Assembly: GCA_049421205.1 (NCBI GenBank) | Contig: JBMSMQ010000020.1 | Coordinates: 1 to 21,645 of the forward strand | Reading direction: 5' to 3' | DNA: 21,645 nt | Source of the DNA: JAFMIT01 sp049421205 | Lineage (GTDB): Bacteria; Actinomycetota; Actinomycetes; S36-B12; UBA5976 | In this document: positions 1 through 6,654 of the stretch, one piece after another | Layout of the letters: every line of letters begins with the position of its first letter | Numbering within the stretch: the stretch's first letter is position 1 | Made by a program: the position numbers and the translations under genes | Notes under the pieces: generated by a model | The model's database searches: none | Told to the model about the DNA's origin: nothing | The model's input: the letters and a program-made list of their open reading frames with translations, nothing else

Positions 1-434
1 ATGACGTCATACTTGCAACCGCTGGCCCTGCGGAAGTTGAAGCTCGAATTCGCTTAGCACTTGGTCGCTATCAAATTGCGCAGTCAAATGACGCTACTGA
101 AATCACGACTGGAGATCTAGTCATTAATGAAAACTCGTATGTAGTGAAATTACGTGGGAAAACTCTCGATTTAACATTCAAAGAATTTGAACTTCTTAAA
201 TTCCTCGCTGCACATCCTGGACGTGTCTTCACAAGAGCACAGTTGCTCTCTGAAGTATGGGGATATGACTACTTTGGTGGCACTCGAACTGTTGATGTAC
301 ACATTCGACGTTTGCGTGCAAAGTTAGGAAACGACCACGAATCATTGATTACAACAGTCAGAAATGTCGGGTATCGATTTATGCAACAAAAAGATATCAC
401 TGAGACAACAAAGCCAGCATATGATTATCAGTGA
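1..434 (+). CDS. glnR: GlnR-type OmpR-family transcriptional regulator, C-terminal part (5' end outside the window)
   Basis: The reading frame is open from base 3 to the TGA at 432-434, so the gene begins upstream of the window. What remains is the end of the receiver-like domain (GPAEVEARIRL) and a complete OmpR/PhoB winged-helix DNA-binding domain: the KEFELLKFLAAHPGRVFTR block, then EVWGYDYFGGTRTVDVHIRRLR (recognition helix) and the C-terminal wing NVGYRF. From memory, mycobacterial and Streptomyces GlnR share the GPAEI-ARLRL linker and the YFGGTRTVDVHIRRLRAKLG stretch closely. GlnR is the global nitrogen regulator of actinobacteria. The neighbour supports the assignment: glnR directly precedes mshD in Mycobacterium too. 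The typical GlnR receiver lacks some phosphorylation residues, but that region is not in the window. The stop overlaps the mshD start by 14 nt, implying cotranscription. A different OmpR-family regulator remains possible. Confidence 0.85.
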   Translation, partial: DVILATAGPAEVEARIRLALGRYQIAQSNDATEITTGDLVINENSYVVKLRGKTLDLTFKEFELLKFLAAHPGRVFTRAQLLSEVWGYDYFGGTRTVDVHIRRLRAKLGNDHESLITTVRNVGYRFMQQKDITETTKPAYDYQ

Positions 435-1320
435 GCATTCATATCTTGATGATGCTCTCAAGCAAAAAGTTTTGACGCTCGTTCAAGTTGCACAAGATTA
501 CGATATGCAAAGCCCACTTTCAGAGCACGTCCTGCTTCATCTCAAACACGGAGGCGATACACACTCGCGACATCTAGTCGGTATCGAGAATAACGAGGTC
601 ATTGGATACGTGCACCTTGATCTCACAGACGAAGTTGCTGGACCAAGCGCTCAAGTCGTTGTTCATCCCGAATTTCGAAATCTTGGTTATGGTAAACAAC
701 TTCTCGAGGGTTCACTTTCCGTTGCTGGCAAAAAATTGCGTTTATGGTCTCACGGAGAAAATACCTTGGCGCGAAATCTGGCGCGATCTGTCGGAATGAA
801 AGAAGTTAGAACGCTCTTTCAAATGCGACGATCACTCTTGAGTGCTATCGAAAGTGCTTCTTTTTCATCTGACTATCAGCTTTCCACTTTTAATTTTGAA
901 CGTGACGCTGATGAGTGGATACGTGCAAACTCCCAGATCTTCATTGCCCATCCAGAACAAGGTAGTTGGACGATGCGTGACTTTGAAATACGGATGAAGG
1001 AAGATTGGTTTGATCCTGTTGGGTTTTTTATCCTCCGAAGCAATGCACAAATCGCTGGGTTTGGCTGGACAAAGGTGCATCGCCACTCACACTCCGAAAA
1101 TCACTCCCCACTTGGCGAAATTTATGTGCTGGGGGTTATGCCTGAACATCGAGGAAAATCGCTTGGTAAATCTTTGACCCTGCATTGCCTCACCTATCTT
1201 CGCTCACTGGAATTGCTGGAAGCAATGCTCTATGTGAATAAGGAAGACGCTACTGCTGTGGCGTTATATGAATCATGTGGATTTCGAATTTGGGATATCG
1301 ATACGCTCTATTCGTTTTAG
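421..1320 (+). CDS. mshD: Mycothiol synthase (acetyl-CoA:Cys-GlcN-Ins acetyltransferase)
   Basis: Catalyses the last step of mycothiol synthesis, acetylating the cysteine of Cys-GlcN-Ins; mycothiol is the main low-molecular-weight thiol of actinobacteria. The 299-aa protein shows the expected tandem GNAT architecture. The N-terminal acetyl-CoA motif lies around residues 79-95 (VVVHPEFRNLGYGKQLL). The C-terminal GNAT carries HPEQGSW (177-183), WFDPVGF (196-202), GWTKVH (215-220), LGEIYVLGV (231-239) and the RGKSLGKSL pyrophosphate loop. These blocks match MshD of M. tuberculosis (about 315 aa) closely. I start it at ATG 421, overlapping the glnR stop, so that translation is coupled. An upstream in-frame ATG at 364 would overlap glnR by 71 nt and adds residues with no family similarity. 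The TAG stop shares bases with the stop of the converging sua5 gene. Confidence 0.93.
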   Translation: MIISEHSYLDDALKQKVLTLVQVAQDYDMQSPLSEHVLLHLKHGGDTHSRHLVGIENNEVIGYVHLDLTDEVAGPSAQVVVHPEFRNLGYGKQLLEGSLSVAGKKLRLWSHGENTLARNLARSVGMKEVRTLFQMRRSLLSAIESASFSSDYQLSTFNFERDADEWIRANSQIFIAHPEQGSWTMRDFEIRMKEDWFDPVGFFILRSNAQIAGFGWTKVHRHSHSENHSPLGEIYVLGVMPEHRGKSLGKSLTLHCLTYLRSLELLEAMLYVNKEDATAVALYESCGFRIWDIDTLYSF

Positions 1321-2279
1321 TGCGATGCTCTCAACAACCTGTCACGAATTGCTGAACCAATTCCCGATCCCAGTGGCGCTATAACAAAAACTTCTTCTAA
1401 ATGAAGTTCATCTGCCCTTCGTAGTGCGGCATAGAGAACACGTGCAAATTCTTCATCGTCTTTGGGCATTGCAAGTCGAATGGTCTCTCGTGGCGTAGGT
1501 ATCGCTTCATTGGCAATAAATCCGGCCAATGCAATATCACTTCCTATCTCATCTACACTATCAATTATTCGTACTCGTGCATAAGGCGAATAATGTTTTT
1601 CGAGTGACCCTGAAACACGAATGTCGGTCGCACTTTTTGTTTGAATTGAACTCACGACACTGTGAATCATTGCCTCAGTGATGGCACCAGGTCGAAGGAC
1701 TTTTGGAATGTCAAAACGACAATCAACTATTGTTGACTCGATTCCAATGTCACACTCTCCCCCATCCAGAATTGCATCATGTTCCTCTTTTAAGAGACTG
1801 CCTAAATCAGTGAAGACATGGAGTGCACTTGTTGGGCTTACTCCTCCGAATGTATTTGCACTTGGAGCTGCAATCGCTACACCTAGAGTTTGCAGGATTG
1901 ACTGCGCCACCGGATGCGAAGGGATTCGAATACCAACTGAGTCTTGGCCCCCTGTGATTACATCACTGATGAGTTCTGATTTTGGAAGAATATAGGTAAT
2001 GGGTCCAGGTGAGAAGGCCTCAACTAATTCCGATACATAAGCAGGAAATTTTGAGGCAATCAGCGGTAATGCCATTTCCCAGTTTGAAACATGAACAATA
2101 AGTGGATGATTTTTCGGACGTGACTTCACATCAAATATACGTGCAAGAGCCTCTGGCTGATTGATCAAAGCACCAAGTCCATAGACAGTTTCCGTTGGTA
2201 TTGCTACTAATCCGCCGTTTGCAAGGTAGGTAACTGCTTTATTGACCTCACTCGCGCTCAATATCTCCACGTGATTCAC
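1317..2279 (-). CDS. sua5: L-threonylcarbamoyladenylate synthase (Sua5/YwlC/TsaC family)
   Basis: Makes threonylcarbamoyl-AMP from threonine, bicarbonate and ATP for the t6A37 modification of tRNAs reading ANN codons. The N-terminal YrdC/TsaC domain is clear: GGLVAIPTETVYGLG (22-36), the nucleotide-binding KSRPKNHPLIVHV (52-64; usual form KxRPxxNPL), the APSAN loop, and a GIESTIVD/RPGAIT segment. After a linker, residues such as HYSPYARVRI mark the extra Sua5 C-terminal domain, so this is the long Sua5 form. The frame is open up to 2324, but I choose GTG 2279: the extra 15 residues look non-conserved, and a CACAAT hexamer at 2286-2291 lies exactly 6 nt before this GTG, the leaderless geometry seen at other starts here. 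The start remains uncertain within about 45 nt. The TAA stop overlaps the mshD TAG. Confidence 0.92.
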   Translation of the reverse strand: MNHVEILSASEVNKAVTYLANGGLVAIPTETVYGLGALINQPEALARIFDVKSRPKNHPLIVHVSNWEMALPLIASKFPAYVSELVEAFSPGPITYILPKSELISDVITGGQDSVGIRIPSHPVAQSILQTLGVAIAAPSANTFGGVSPTSALHVFTDLGSLLKEEHDAILDGGECDIGIESTIVDCRFDIPKVLRPGAITEAMIHSVVSSIQTKSATDIRVSGSLEKHYSPYARVRIIDSVDEIGSDIALAGFIANEAIPTPRETIRLAMPKDDEEFARVLYAALRRADELHLEEVFVIAPLGSGIGSAIRDRLLRASH

Positions 2280-2341
2280 GGGTTCATTGTGACATCCACT
2301 TCGCAGCAAAAGATGCTGGTGCACTAACCTTTGCCCGCTCA

Positions 2342-2414
2342 GGGCCGTTAGCTCAATTGGTAGAGCAGCGGACTTTTAATCCGCGGGTTCCGGGTTCGAT
2401 TCCCGGGCGGCCTA
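2342..2414 (+). tRNA. tRNA-Lys (anticodon UUU)
   Basis: A 73-nt cloverleaf. The acceptor stem GGGCCGT pairs with GCGGCCT through two G-U wobbles, followed by discriminator A. The D arm is GCTC...GAGC, the anticodon stem GCGGA/TCCGC encloses the loop CTTTTAA (anticodon TTT), and the T arm is CCGGG-TTCGATT-CCCGG. CCA is not encoded. A TAnnnT hexamer (TAACCT, 2325-2330) 11 nt upstream is a possible -10. The 3' end converges on arsC with only 5 nt between them. Confidence 0.97.
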
Positions 2415-2419
2415 CTGTC

Positions 2420-2818
2420 CTAAGGAGCAATTTCGCTCAGCAATTGCCTTACCCGAGCCTCAATTTCATCGCGAATTACACGCACCGCCTCGATTCCTTG
2501 TCCAGCGGGATCATCTAATTGCCAATCCTCGTATCGCTTACCAGGGTAATACTTACAGGTATCGCCACAGCCCATCGTGATGACAACATCAGATGCTTGC
2601 ACAAAAGAGTCATCCAAGATTTTTGGGGAATTCTCTGAGATATCAATTCCTTTTTCTCGCATTGCTTCCACTGCTATTGGGTTAATTGAATCTTTCGGAG
2701 CACTTCCTGCCGACAATACCTCTACTTTTCCTTTTCCAAAGTGCTGCATAAAACCTGCAGCCATTTGGGATCGTCCAGCATTATGAACACACACGAAGAG
2801 CACTGTCTTCTTATCCAT
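2420..2818 (-). CDS. arsC: Arsenate reductase, low-molecular-weight protein tyrosine phosphatase type
   Basis: Reduces arsenate to arsenite in the cytoplasm. The 132-aa protein has the LMW-PTP P-loop Cys10-X5-Arg16 (CVHNAGRS), which binds the oxyanion, and the DDP general-acid loop at 102-104. A second cysteine pair, Cys84 and Cys88, sits in TMGCGDTCKYYPGKRYEDW. This block is typical of actinobacterial ArsC. Recycling could use an intramolecular disulfide with thioredoxin, or mycothiol/mycoredoxin as known for Corynebacterium ArsC; the nearby mshD shows that mycothiol is available, but the route is an inference. The start ATG is preceded by AGGAAG at good spacing, inside the end of the aquaporin gene 2 bases upstream, so the two genes form one translational unit. 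No arsR, arsB or acr3 gene is present in the window. Confidence 0.93.
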   Translation of the reverse strand: MDKKTVLFVCVHNAGRSQMAAGFMQHFGKGKVEVLSAGSAPKDSINPIAVEAMREKGIDISENSPKILDDSFVQASDVVITMGCGDTCKYYPGKRYEDWQLDDPAGQGIEAVRVIRDEIEARVRQLLSEIAP

Positions 2819-2820
2819 AT

Positions 2821-3456
2821 TTACTTCCTTCGCATAGCAAGCGCAAGGCTATACCCAGCACTTGAGCCAATAATCTGAATTGCAACAAATATAAGAGCTG
2901 AGCTCGGCGCAATTCCTGCAAATGAGTCTGAAAGCATTCGTCCAAACGTTACCGCAGGGTTTGCGAAACTGGTGGAAGACGTGAAGAAGTAAGCACCGAG
3001 AATCCAAAAAGAGATGAGGGCAGGACGAATTGATTTAACGTTTTTTGCTTTGAAAAAAACGATAAACAAGAGTCCAGCCGAGGCAATAAATTCACCGACG
3101 AGCAAGTGACTTCCTTCTCGTATCGTTGTTGAGAATTCAAATGCGGGTTGTTGAAACATTACATTAGCACTGAGTGCTCCCAGAGTTGCACCTGCAATTT
3201 GAGTAGCAATGTAGCCCGTCATTAGGCCCAAGTTCTTTTTACTCAAAGAAAAAATACTCACCATTGGATTGAAATGACTGCCACTTATAGTCGAAAAAAC
3301 TGTAATACTGAGATAAAGAACTGCCACTGTTGCTACACAATTGACGAGCAACTGAATTGCCACATCTTCAGTCAAGTTCGTGGCCATAATGCCAGAACCA
3401 ATCACTGCCATTGTGATGAAACTTGTTCCAAGGGCTTCTGCTATCAGCTTATACAT
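2821..3456 (-). CDS. Aquaporin-family channel, arsenic-associated (AqpS-like) type
   Basis: A 211-aa, roughly six-helix membrane protein of the MIP/aquaporin family. The first half-helix motif reads SGSHFNPM (NPM at 63-65 instead of NPA); the second is canonical, SFANPA (166-168). The residue after the second NPA, which forms the aromatic/arginine filter as Arg in water and glycerol channels, is Val169 here (NPAVTFGR). That indicates a non-water, non-glycerol pore; as I recall, AqpS of Sinorhizobium meliloti, which releases arsenite made by ArsC, also has valine there. The gene sits directly before arsC with a 2-nt gap, so arsenite extrusion or equilibration is the likely role. The start ATG has AGGA 8 nt upstream, immediately following the U-tract of the pstS terminator. 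Confidence 0.85.
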   Translation of the reverse strand: MYKLIAEALGTSFITMAVIGSGIMATNLTEDVAIQLLVNCVATVAVLYLSITVFSTISGSHFNPMVSIFSLSKKNLGLMTGYIATQIAGATLGALSANVMFQQPAFEFSTTIREGSHLLVGEFIASAGLLFIVFFKAKNVKSIRPALISFWILGAYFFTSSTSFANPAVTFGRMLSDSFAGIAPSSALIFVAIQIIGSSAGYSLALAMRRK

Positions 3457-3467
3457 ATCAAGTTCCT

Positions 3468-3509
3468 AAAAAAGATGTGGTTGGGCGAGAGAGTACGCCC
3501 AACCACATC
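3468..3509 (-). terminator. Intrinsic terminator after pstS
   Basis: A perfect 14-bp inverted repeat, left arm 3474-3487 and right arm 3496-3509, encloses an 8-nt loop. Read on the minus strand, the stem is followed at once by six T residues (3468-3473), the classic Rho-independent layout. It lies 11 nt beyond the pstS stop. The U-tract runs straight into the AGGA ribosome-binding site of the aquaporin gene. Confidence 0.92.
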
Positions 3510-3520
3510 ACTGGAGGTGG

Positions 3521-4615
3521 TTAATTTGTTGATTGCGCCACAAGTGCAAGCGCGGCAGTTTTCAGGTTACCCGAAATAGCAGAGTATCCGAGTGATTCTG
3601 CAAACTGTGGTCCACAGGTTCGAAGTAAATACTTCGCCCAAGCCTCGACATTAGCTGCTGTTGCACCCGAAGCAAGAACTTTGCCTGCATCAACACCTTT
3701 GTCAATAATTAAATATGAAACCAGAGACAAGTTGTATGCACCCTTCACTTTCTTGGTGAAAGAAAGTGTAACTTTGCCTGTCTTTGGATCAAATTCATCT
3801 TCATAGAAAGTCTCCAAGAAGAGTGATGCTGTCTTAGAAGTTGGCAGTATCCATTGTCCGTTTGCATTCTTAACTTTTGCAGCTGGAATCAAAACTTTAC
3901 CTGCACTATCTACTGCATCTGCAAGATCGGTGTAGCCAATTCGACCCTTTGCCTCTTTCACTTTCGCAGAGAGGTCCTGTGCATTTGCAGCACCGACAGC
4001 ACCCGCTGGAGCGGGTACACCGGCATCTGAATAAATCAATCCATTTTTCACTGCTGTCCAGATTGAACCTGCGGTTTGGTTCATGTAGTCCGTAAAGTTT
4101 TCAGAAGTTCCGGAAGATGTTGCACGATAAACAATTTGAATGTTCTGGTTTGGAAGCTTCTTCGCAACCTTCTTGGTTTGCAACTTTTTAATTGCTTTCG
4201 CATTCCATTTTGTGATGGTACCCTTGAAAATGCCTGCAATAGTCGCAGGATCAAGGCGAAGTTCACCGTTCTTGATTTTGCCAACATTTACAATAACTGC
4301 AATTGGACCGCCAACGACTGGGATATAGGTGTACTTACCACCAGCGCGTGATCCTGAAAGAGTAAGTGGATTCGCTGCATCAGATGCGCCGAAATCAACT
4401 GTTCCATTTGAGAACTGGGTACGACCTGATCCTGAACCAACAGATGCGTAATTCACTGTAAAGTCAGTGGTTCGAGCGTCACAACCGACGAAGAATTTGT
4501 TTGAATATGATGCACCTGCACCAGTGAGCGAAACGTTTGCCCATGCAGGAGCGGCGAACAAAACACCGACAGCCAATGAAGCTGAAGCGATGATTGCTAC
4601 GAGACGAGATTTCAT
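3521..4615 (-). CDS. pstS: Phosphate ABC transporter substrate-binding protein PstS
   Basis: Extracytoplasmic phosphate-binding protein feeding PstCA-B. The 364-aa product has a Sec signal peptide (MKSRLVAIIASASLAVGVLF, then AAPAWA and cleavage before N). The binding-protein fold follows: LTGAGASYSNKFF, VGSGSGRTQF (phosphate-binding serines), FGASDA, the YIPVVGGPIAVIVN strand and RATSSGTSENFTDY. Unlike most Gram-positive PstS proteins there is no lipobox cysteine at the end of the signal peptide, so membrane anchoring is unexplained. Cysteines in FVGCDART and LLRTCGPQ could form a disulfide. ATG 4615 was chosen over a TTG at 4681 because it has AAAGGA 6-7 nt upstream and begins exactly at the signal peptide. 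A PHO box precedes the gene, which is placed after pstB rather than first in the operon. Confidence 0.95.
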   Translation of the reverse strand: MKSRLVAIIASASLAVGVLFAAPAWANVSLTGAGASYSNKFFVGCDARTTDFTVNYASVGSGSGRTQFSNGTVDFGASDAANPLTLSGSRAGGKYTYIPVVGGPIAVIVNVGKIKNGELRLDPATIAGIFKGTITKWNAKAIKKLQTKKVAKKLPNQNIQIVYRATSSGTSENFTDYMNQTAGSIWTAVKNGLIYSDAGVPAPAGAVGAANAQDLSAKVKEAKGRIGYTDLADAVDSAGKVLIPAAKVKNANGQWILPTSKTASLFLETFYEDEFDPKTGKVTLSFTKKVKGAYNLSLVSYLIIDKGVDAGKVLASGATAANVEAWAKYLLRTCGPQFAESLGYSAISGNLKTAALALVAQSTN

Positions 4616-4721
4616 CTCATTTCCTTTCTTTTGTTGCTCAGCGAATCTGAGATTGACAACGTGATTACTGTATGTAAGCAAAGTGAATGGATACAGTGTG
4701 CAAAGTTGCGTTTAGTTCGCC

Positions 4722-4743
4722 ACTTGGTGAATTCTTGGTGAAC
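4722..4743 (-). promoter_or_regulatory. PHO box (PhoP operator) upstream of pstS
   Basis: On the minus strand, two adjacent 11-nt direct repeat units read GTTCACCAAGA (4733-4743) and ATTCACCAAGT (4722-4732), identical at 9 of 11 positions. They match the Streptomyces PhoP direct-repeat consensus (GTTCACC followed by four variable bases). The box starts on the last base of the pstB stop codon, 106 nt before the pstS start. A third unit (GGCGAACTAAA) does not match. Confidence 0.85.
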
Positions 4744-5594
4744 TAGCCGAATCTTCCGTGAACATAATCATCTGTTCGTGAGTCACGTGGATTATGGAAA
4801 AGTTCCACAGTCAATCCTGATTCAACAACTTCTCCAGGATTTCCATCTTCAGCAAGGAAGAAAGCTGTGTGATCACTAACCCGAAGTGCTTGCTGCATAT
4901 TGTGCGTAACAATGATGATTGTCATGGATTCCTTGAGTTCCATCATTGTTTCTTCAATTTTGCGTGTGGATCCTGGATCTAGGGCCGAACATGGTTCATC
5001 CATGAGAAGGATTTCAGGATGCAACACGAGAGATCGTGCAATACAAAGTCGCTGTTGCTGTCCACCTGAAAGTGAACCAGCCGAAAGATTTAATCGGTCC
5101 TTCACTTCTTTCCAGAGACCAGCTTTCGTTAATGCTTCTTCAAGTATCTCGGACTTGTTCGTCATCTTGCGTCTCGAGAGTCGAAGTCCCGAGAGCACGT
5201 TTTCACCGATCGACATAGAGGGAAATGGATTGGGCTTTTGAAACACCATTCCGACCTTGAGTCGGATTCCCACAGGGTCAATACCAGGTGTGTAGATATC
5301 TTCACCATCAAGAATCACTTCTCCACCGAGTTTCGCACCTGGAAGTAGTTCGTGCATTCGATTGAGGGTTCGAATGAATGTGGACTTTCCGCAACCGGAG
5401 GGCCCAATGAGTGCAGTGACGGAATTTTTAGGGAAGCTGAGGTTCACGTTTCGAAGAACATGATGATCACTGAACCAAACATTCACGTTTCGTGCTTCCA
5501 TTGCTATCGGTACTACTGTCATCACAACTTCCTCATCTCGTGGCGTTGCAACTTGCTCAGTTGTTGGCACCTCGTATGCACTCACGTTATCCAT
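4743..5594 (-). CDS. pstB: Phosphate ABC transporter ATP-binding protein PstB
   Basis: Cytoplasmic ATPase powering phosphate import. In the 283-aa protein I see Walker A GPSGCGKST (64-72), the Q-loop FQKPNPF (119-124), the ABC signature LSGGQQQRL (about 175-183), Walker B ILLMDEP (195-201) with the D-loop SALD, and the switch histidine VTHN (about 229-232). FQKPNPFPMS-like and LNRMHELLPG segments are specific to PstB. The start is set at ATG 5594, which has AGGTGG 5 nt upstream; a GTG three codons earlier is in frame but lies within that ribosome-binding site. About 30 N-terminal residues precede the conserved fold, longer than usual for PstB, so a start further in (Met25 or Met32) cannot be excluded. 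The pstA stop lies 13 nt upstream of this start. Confidence 0.95.
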   Translation of the reverse strand: MDNVSAYEVPTTEQVATPRDEEVVMTVVPIAMEARNVNVWFSDHHVLRNVNLSFPKNSVTALIGPSGCGKSTFIRTLNRMHELLPGAKLGGEVILDGEDIYTPGIDPVGIRLKVGMVFQKPNPFPSMSIGENVLSGLRLSRRKMTNKSEILEEALTKAGLWKEVKDRLNLSAGSLSGGQQQRLCIARSLVLHPEILLMDEPCSALDPGSTRKIEETMMELKESMTIIIVTHNMQQALRVSDHTAFFLAEDGNPGEVVESGLTVELFHNPRDSRTDDYVHGRFG

Positions 5595-5607
5595 TTCTTC
5601 CACCTTT

Positions 5608-6654
5608 CTATGCCTGCTTAAATCTGCTTGAAACTACTCGTGCTACTGAAAAGACGATTCCAACGAGTACCAAAAGTACGAAAGCTGCTACCCAGGCTCT
5701 GCGCACATCGTTCTCAGTGCCGAGTAGGAATTGTTGGAAAATGTAAGTTGGAAGAGTCGCTATAGGACCTTCTAGCGGGTTGAGGTTGTATTCTCGATTT
5801 CCAAATGCTGTGAGCAGCAATGGTGCTGTCTCACCAATCACACGAGCAATACCTAAGATTGCTGCCGTCACTAAACCGCTGCGCGCAGCTGGCAATACCA
5901 CCATGCGCACAGATCTCCATTGGGTGCCACCAAGCGCTAGGGCCGCAGATCTCAAATCATCTGGAACCAGTTTCAACACTTCTTCCGCGGTACGTGCAAC
6001 GGTAGGCAACATCAAAATTGAAAGTGCAATTGCTGCAACAAATCCACTGTAAGTGAGAATTCCGCTTGCAATGAAAACTGCGTACGCGAAGAGACCCGCG
6101 ATAATTGAAGGAACGCCCGACATTGCCTGGACGAAGAATCTCACAAATGGAGTCAGCACACCACGGACTTCTGTCACATATAGCGCCGCAAGGATTCCAA
6201 TGGGTAAAGAAAACAGGGTCGCGAGCCCAACAGTAAGCAATGTTCCAAGCAGTGCATGCCCTAAGCCACCAATGTCAAGTGAGGTATCGACGCCTGTGTC
6301 TTTTGCATCTTCAAAGAGGTGATGAATTTGAAAATTTTCGAGACCCAGCTGGAAAACAGGTTCGAGAACAGAGGTGACGAACAATAAGAAAGCAATCACT
6401 GCTGCGCTTGAAAGTACTTCAAACATAGAATCCGTCACAGCTTTCTTTCGCTTACCAAATTTCCCAAGCAAACTCGCAGTGACTAGATGTAAGAAAAACC
6501 AAACAATCAGAAATCCTGAATAGCCAGACATACCTGTGTTTATGGTGATGAACATAGCCACAACTGGAGTTCCTAGGTGCACAAACAATTGTTGAATCAA
6601 AACAGTTTTATCTATCGAGCGCCAAGGACGATTTGATTTCACTGCTACGTTCAT
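5608..6654 (-). CDS. pstA: Phosphate ABC transporter permease PstA
   Basis: One of the two membrane subunits of the phosphate importer. The 348-aa protein has multiple hydrophobic segments, including two N-terminal helices before a hydrophilic loop (about residues 100-130). The BPD-type permease core contains VTEVRGVLTPFVRFF, SGVPSIIAGLFAYAVF and the EAA loop AALALGGTQWRSVRMVVLP, followed by GIARVIGETAPLLLTAFG, typical of PstA. Its ATG overlaps the pstC TGA (ATGA), giving translational coupling. It is somewhat longer than the common 280-300 aa form because of the N-terminal helices. Confidence 0.95.
   Translation of the reverse strand: MNVAVKSNRPWRSIDKTVLIQQLFVHLGTPVVAMFITINTGMSGYSGFLIVWFFLHLVTASLLGKFGKRKKAVTDSMFEVLSSAAVIAFLLFVTSVLEPVFQLGLENFQIHHLFEDAKDTGVDTSLDIGGLGHALLGTLLTVGLATLFSLPIGILAALYVTEVRGVLTPFVRFFVQAMSGVPSIIAGLFAYAVFIASGILTYSGFVAAIALSILMLPTVARTAEEVLKLVPDDLRSAALALGGTQWRSVRMVVLPAARSGLVTAAILGIARVIGETAPLLLTAFGNREYNLNPLEGPIATLPTYIFQQFLLGTENDVRRAWVAAFVLLVLVGIVFSVARVVSSRFKQA

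Noticed and set aside
1..3. ATG at the first base as a gene start
   Set aside because: That frame soon meets a stop; the real glnR frame is frame 3 and enters from outside the window.
364..420. Upstream ATG for mshD
   Set aside because: It would overlap glnR by 71 nt and adds residues that simply mirror the glnR coding sequence; ATG 421 fits a short coupling overlap.
2342..2414. tRNA-Lys as an integration site of a mobile element
   Set aside because: No integrase and no repeated tRNA 3' end are visible in the window; aqp-arsC has codon use similar to its neighbours by eye.
4616..4681. Longer PstS start at a TTG
   Set aside because: It would put 22 polar residues before the signal peptide and lacks the ribosome-binding site that ATG 4615 has.
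4711..4721. Third PHO-box unit before pstS
   Set aside because: GGCGAACTAAA does not match GTTCACC closely enough; only two units are supported.
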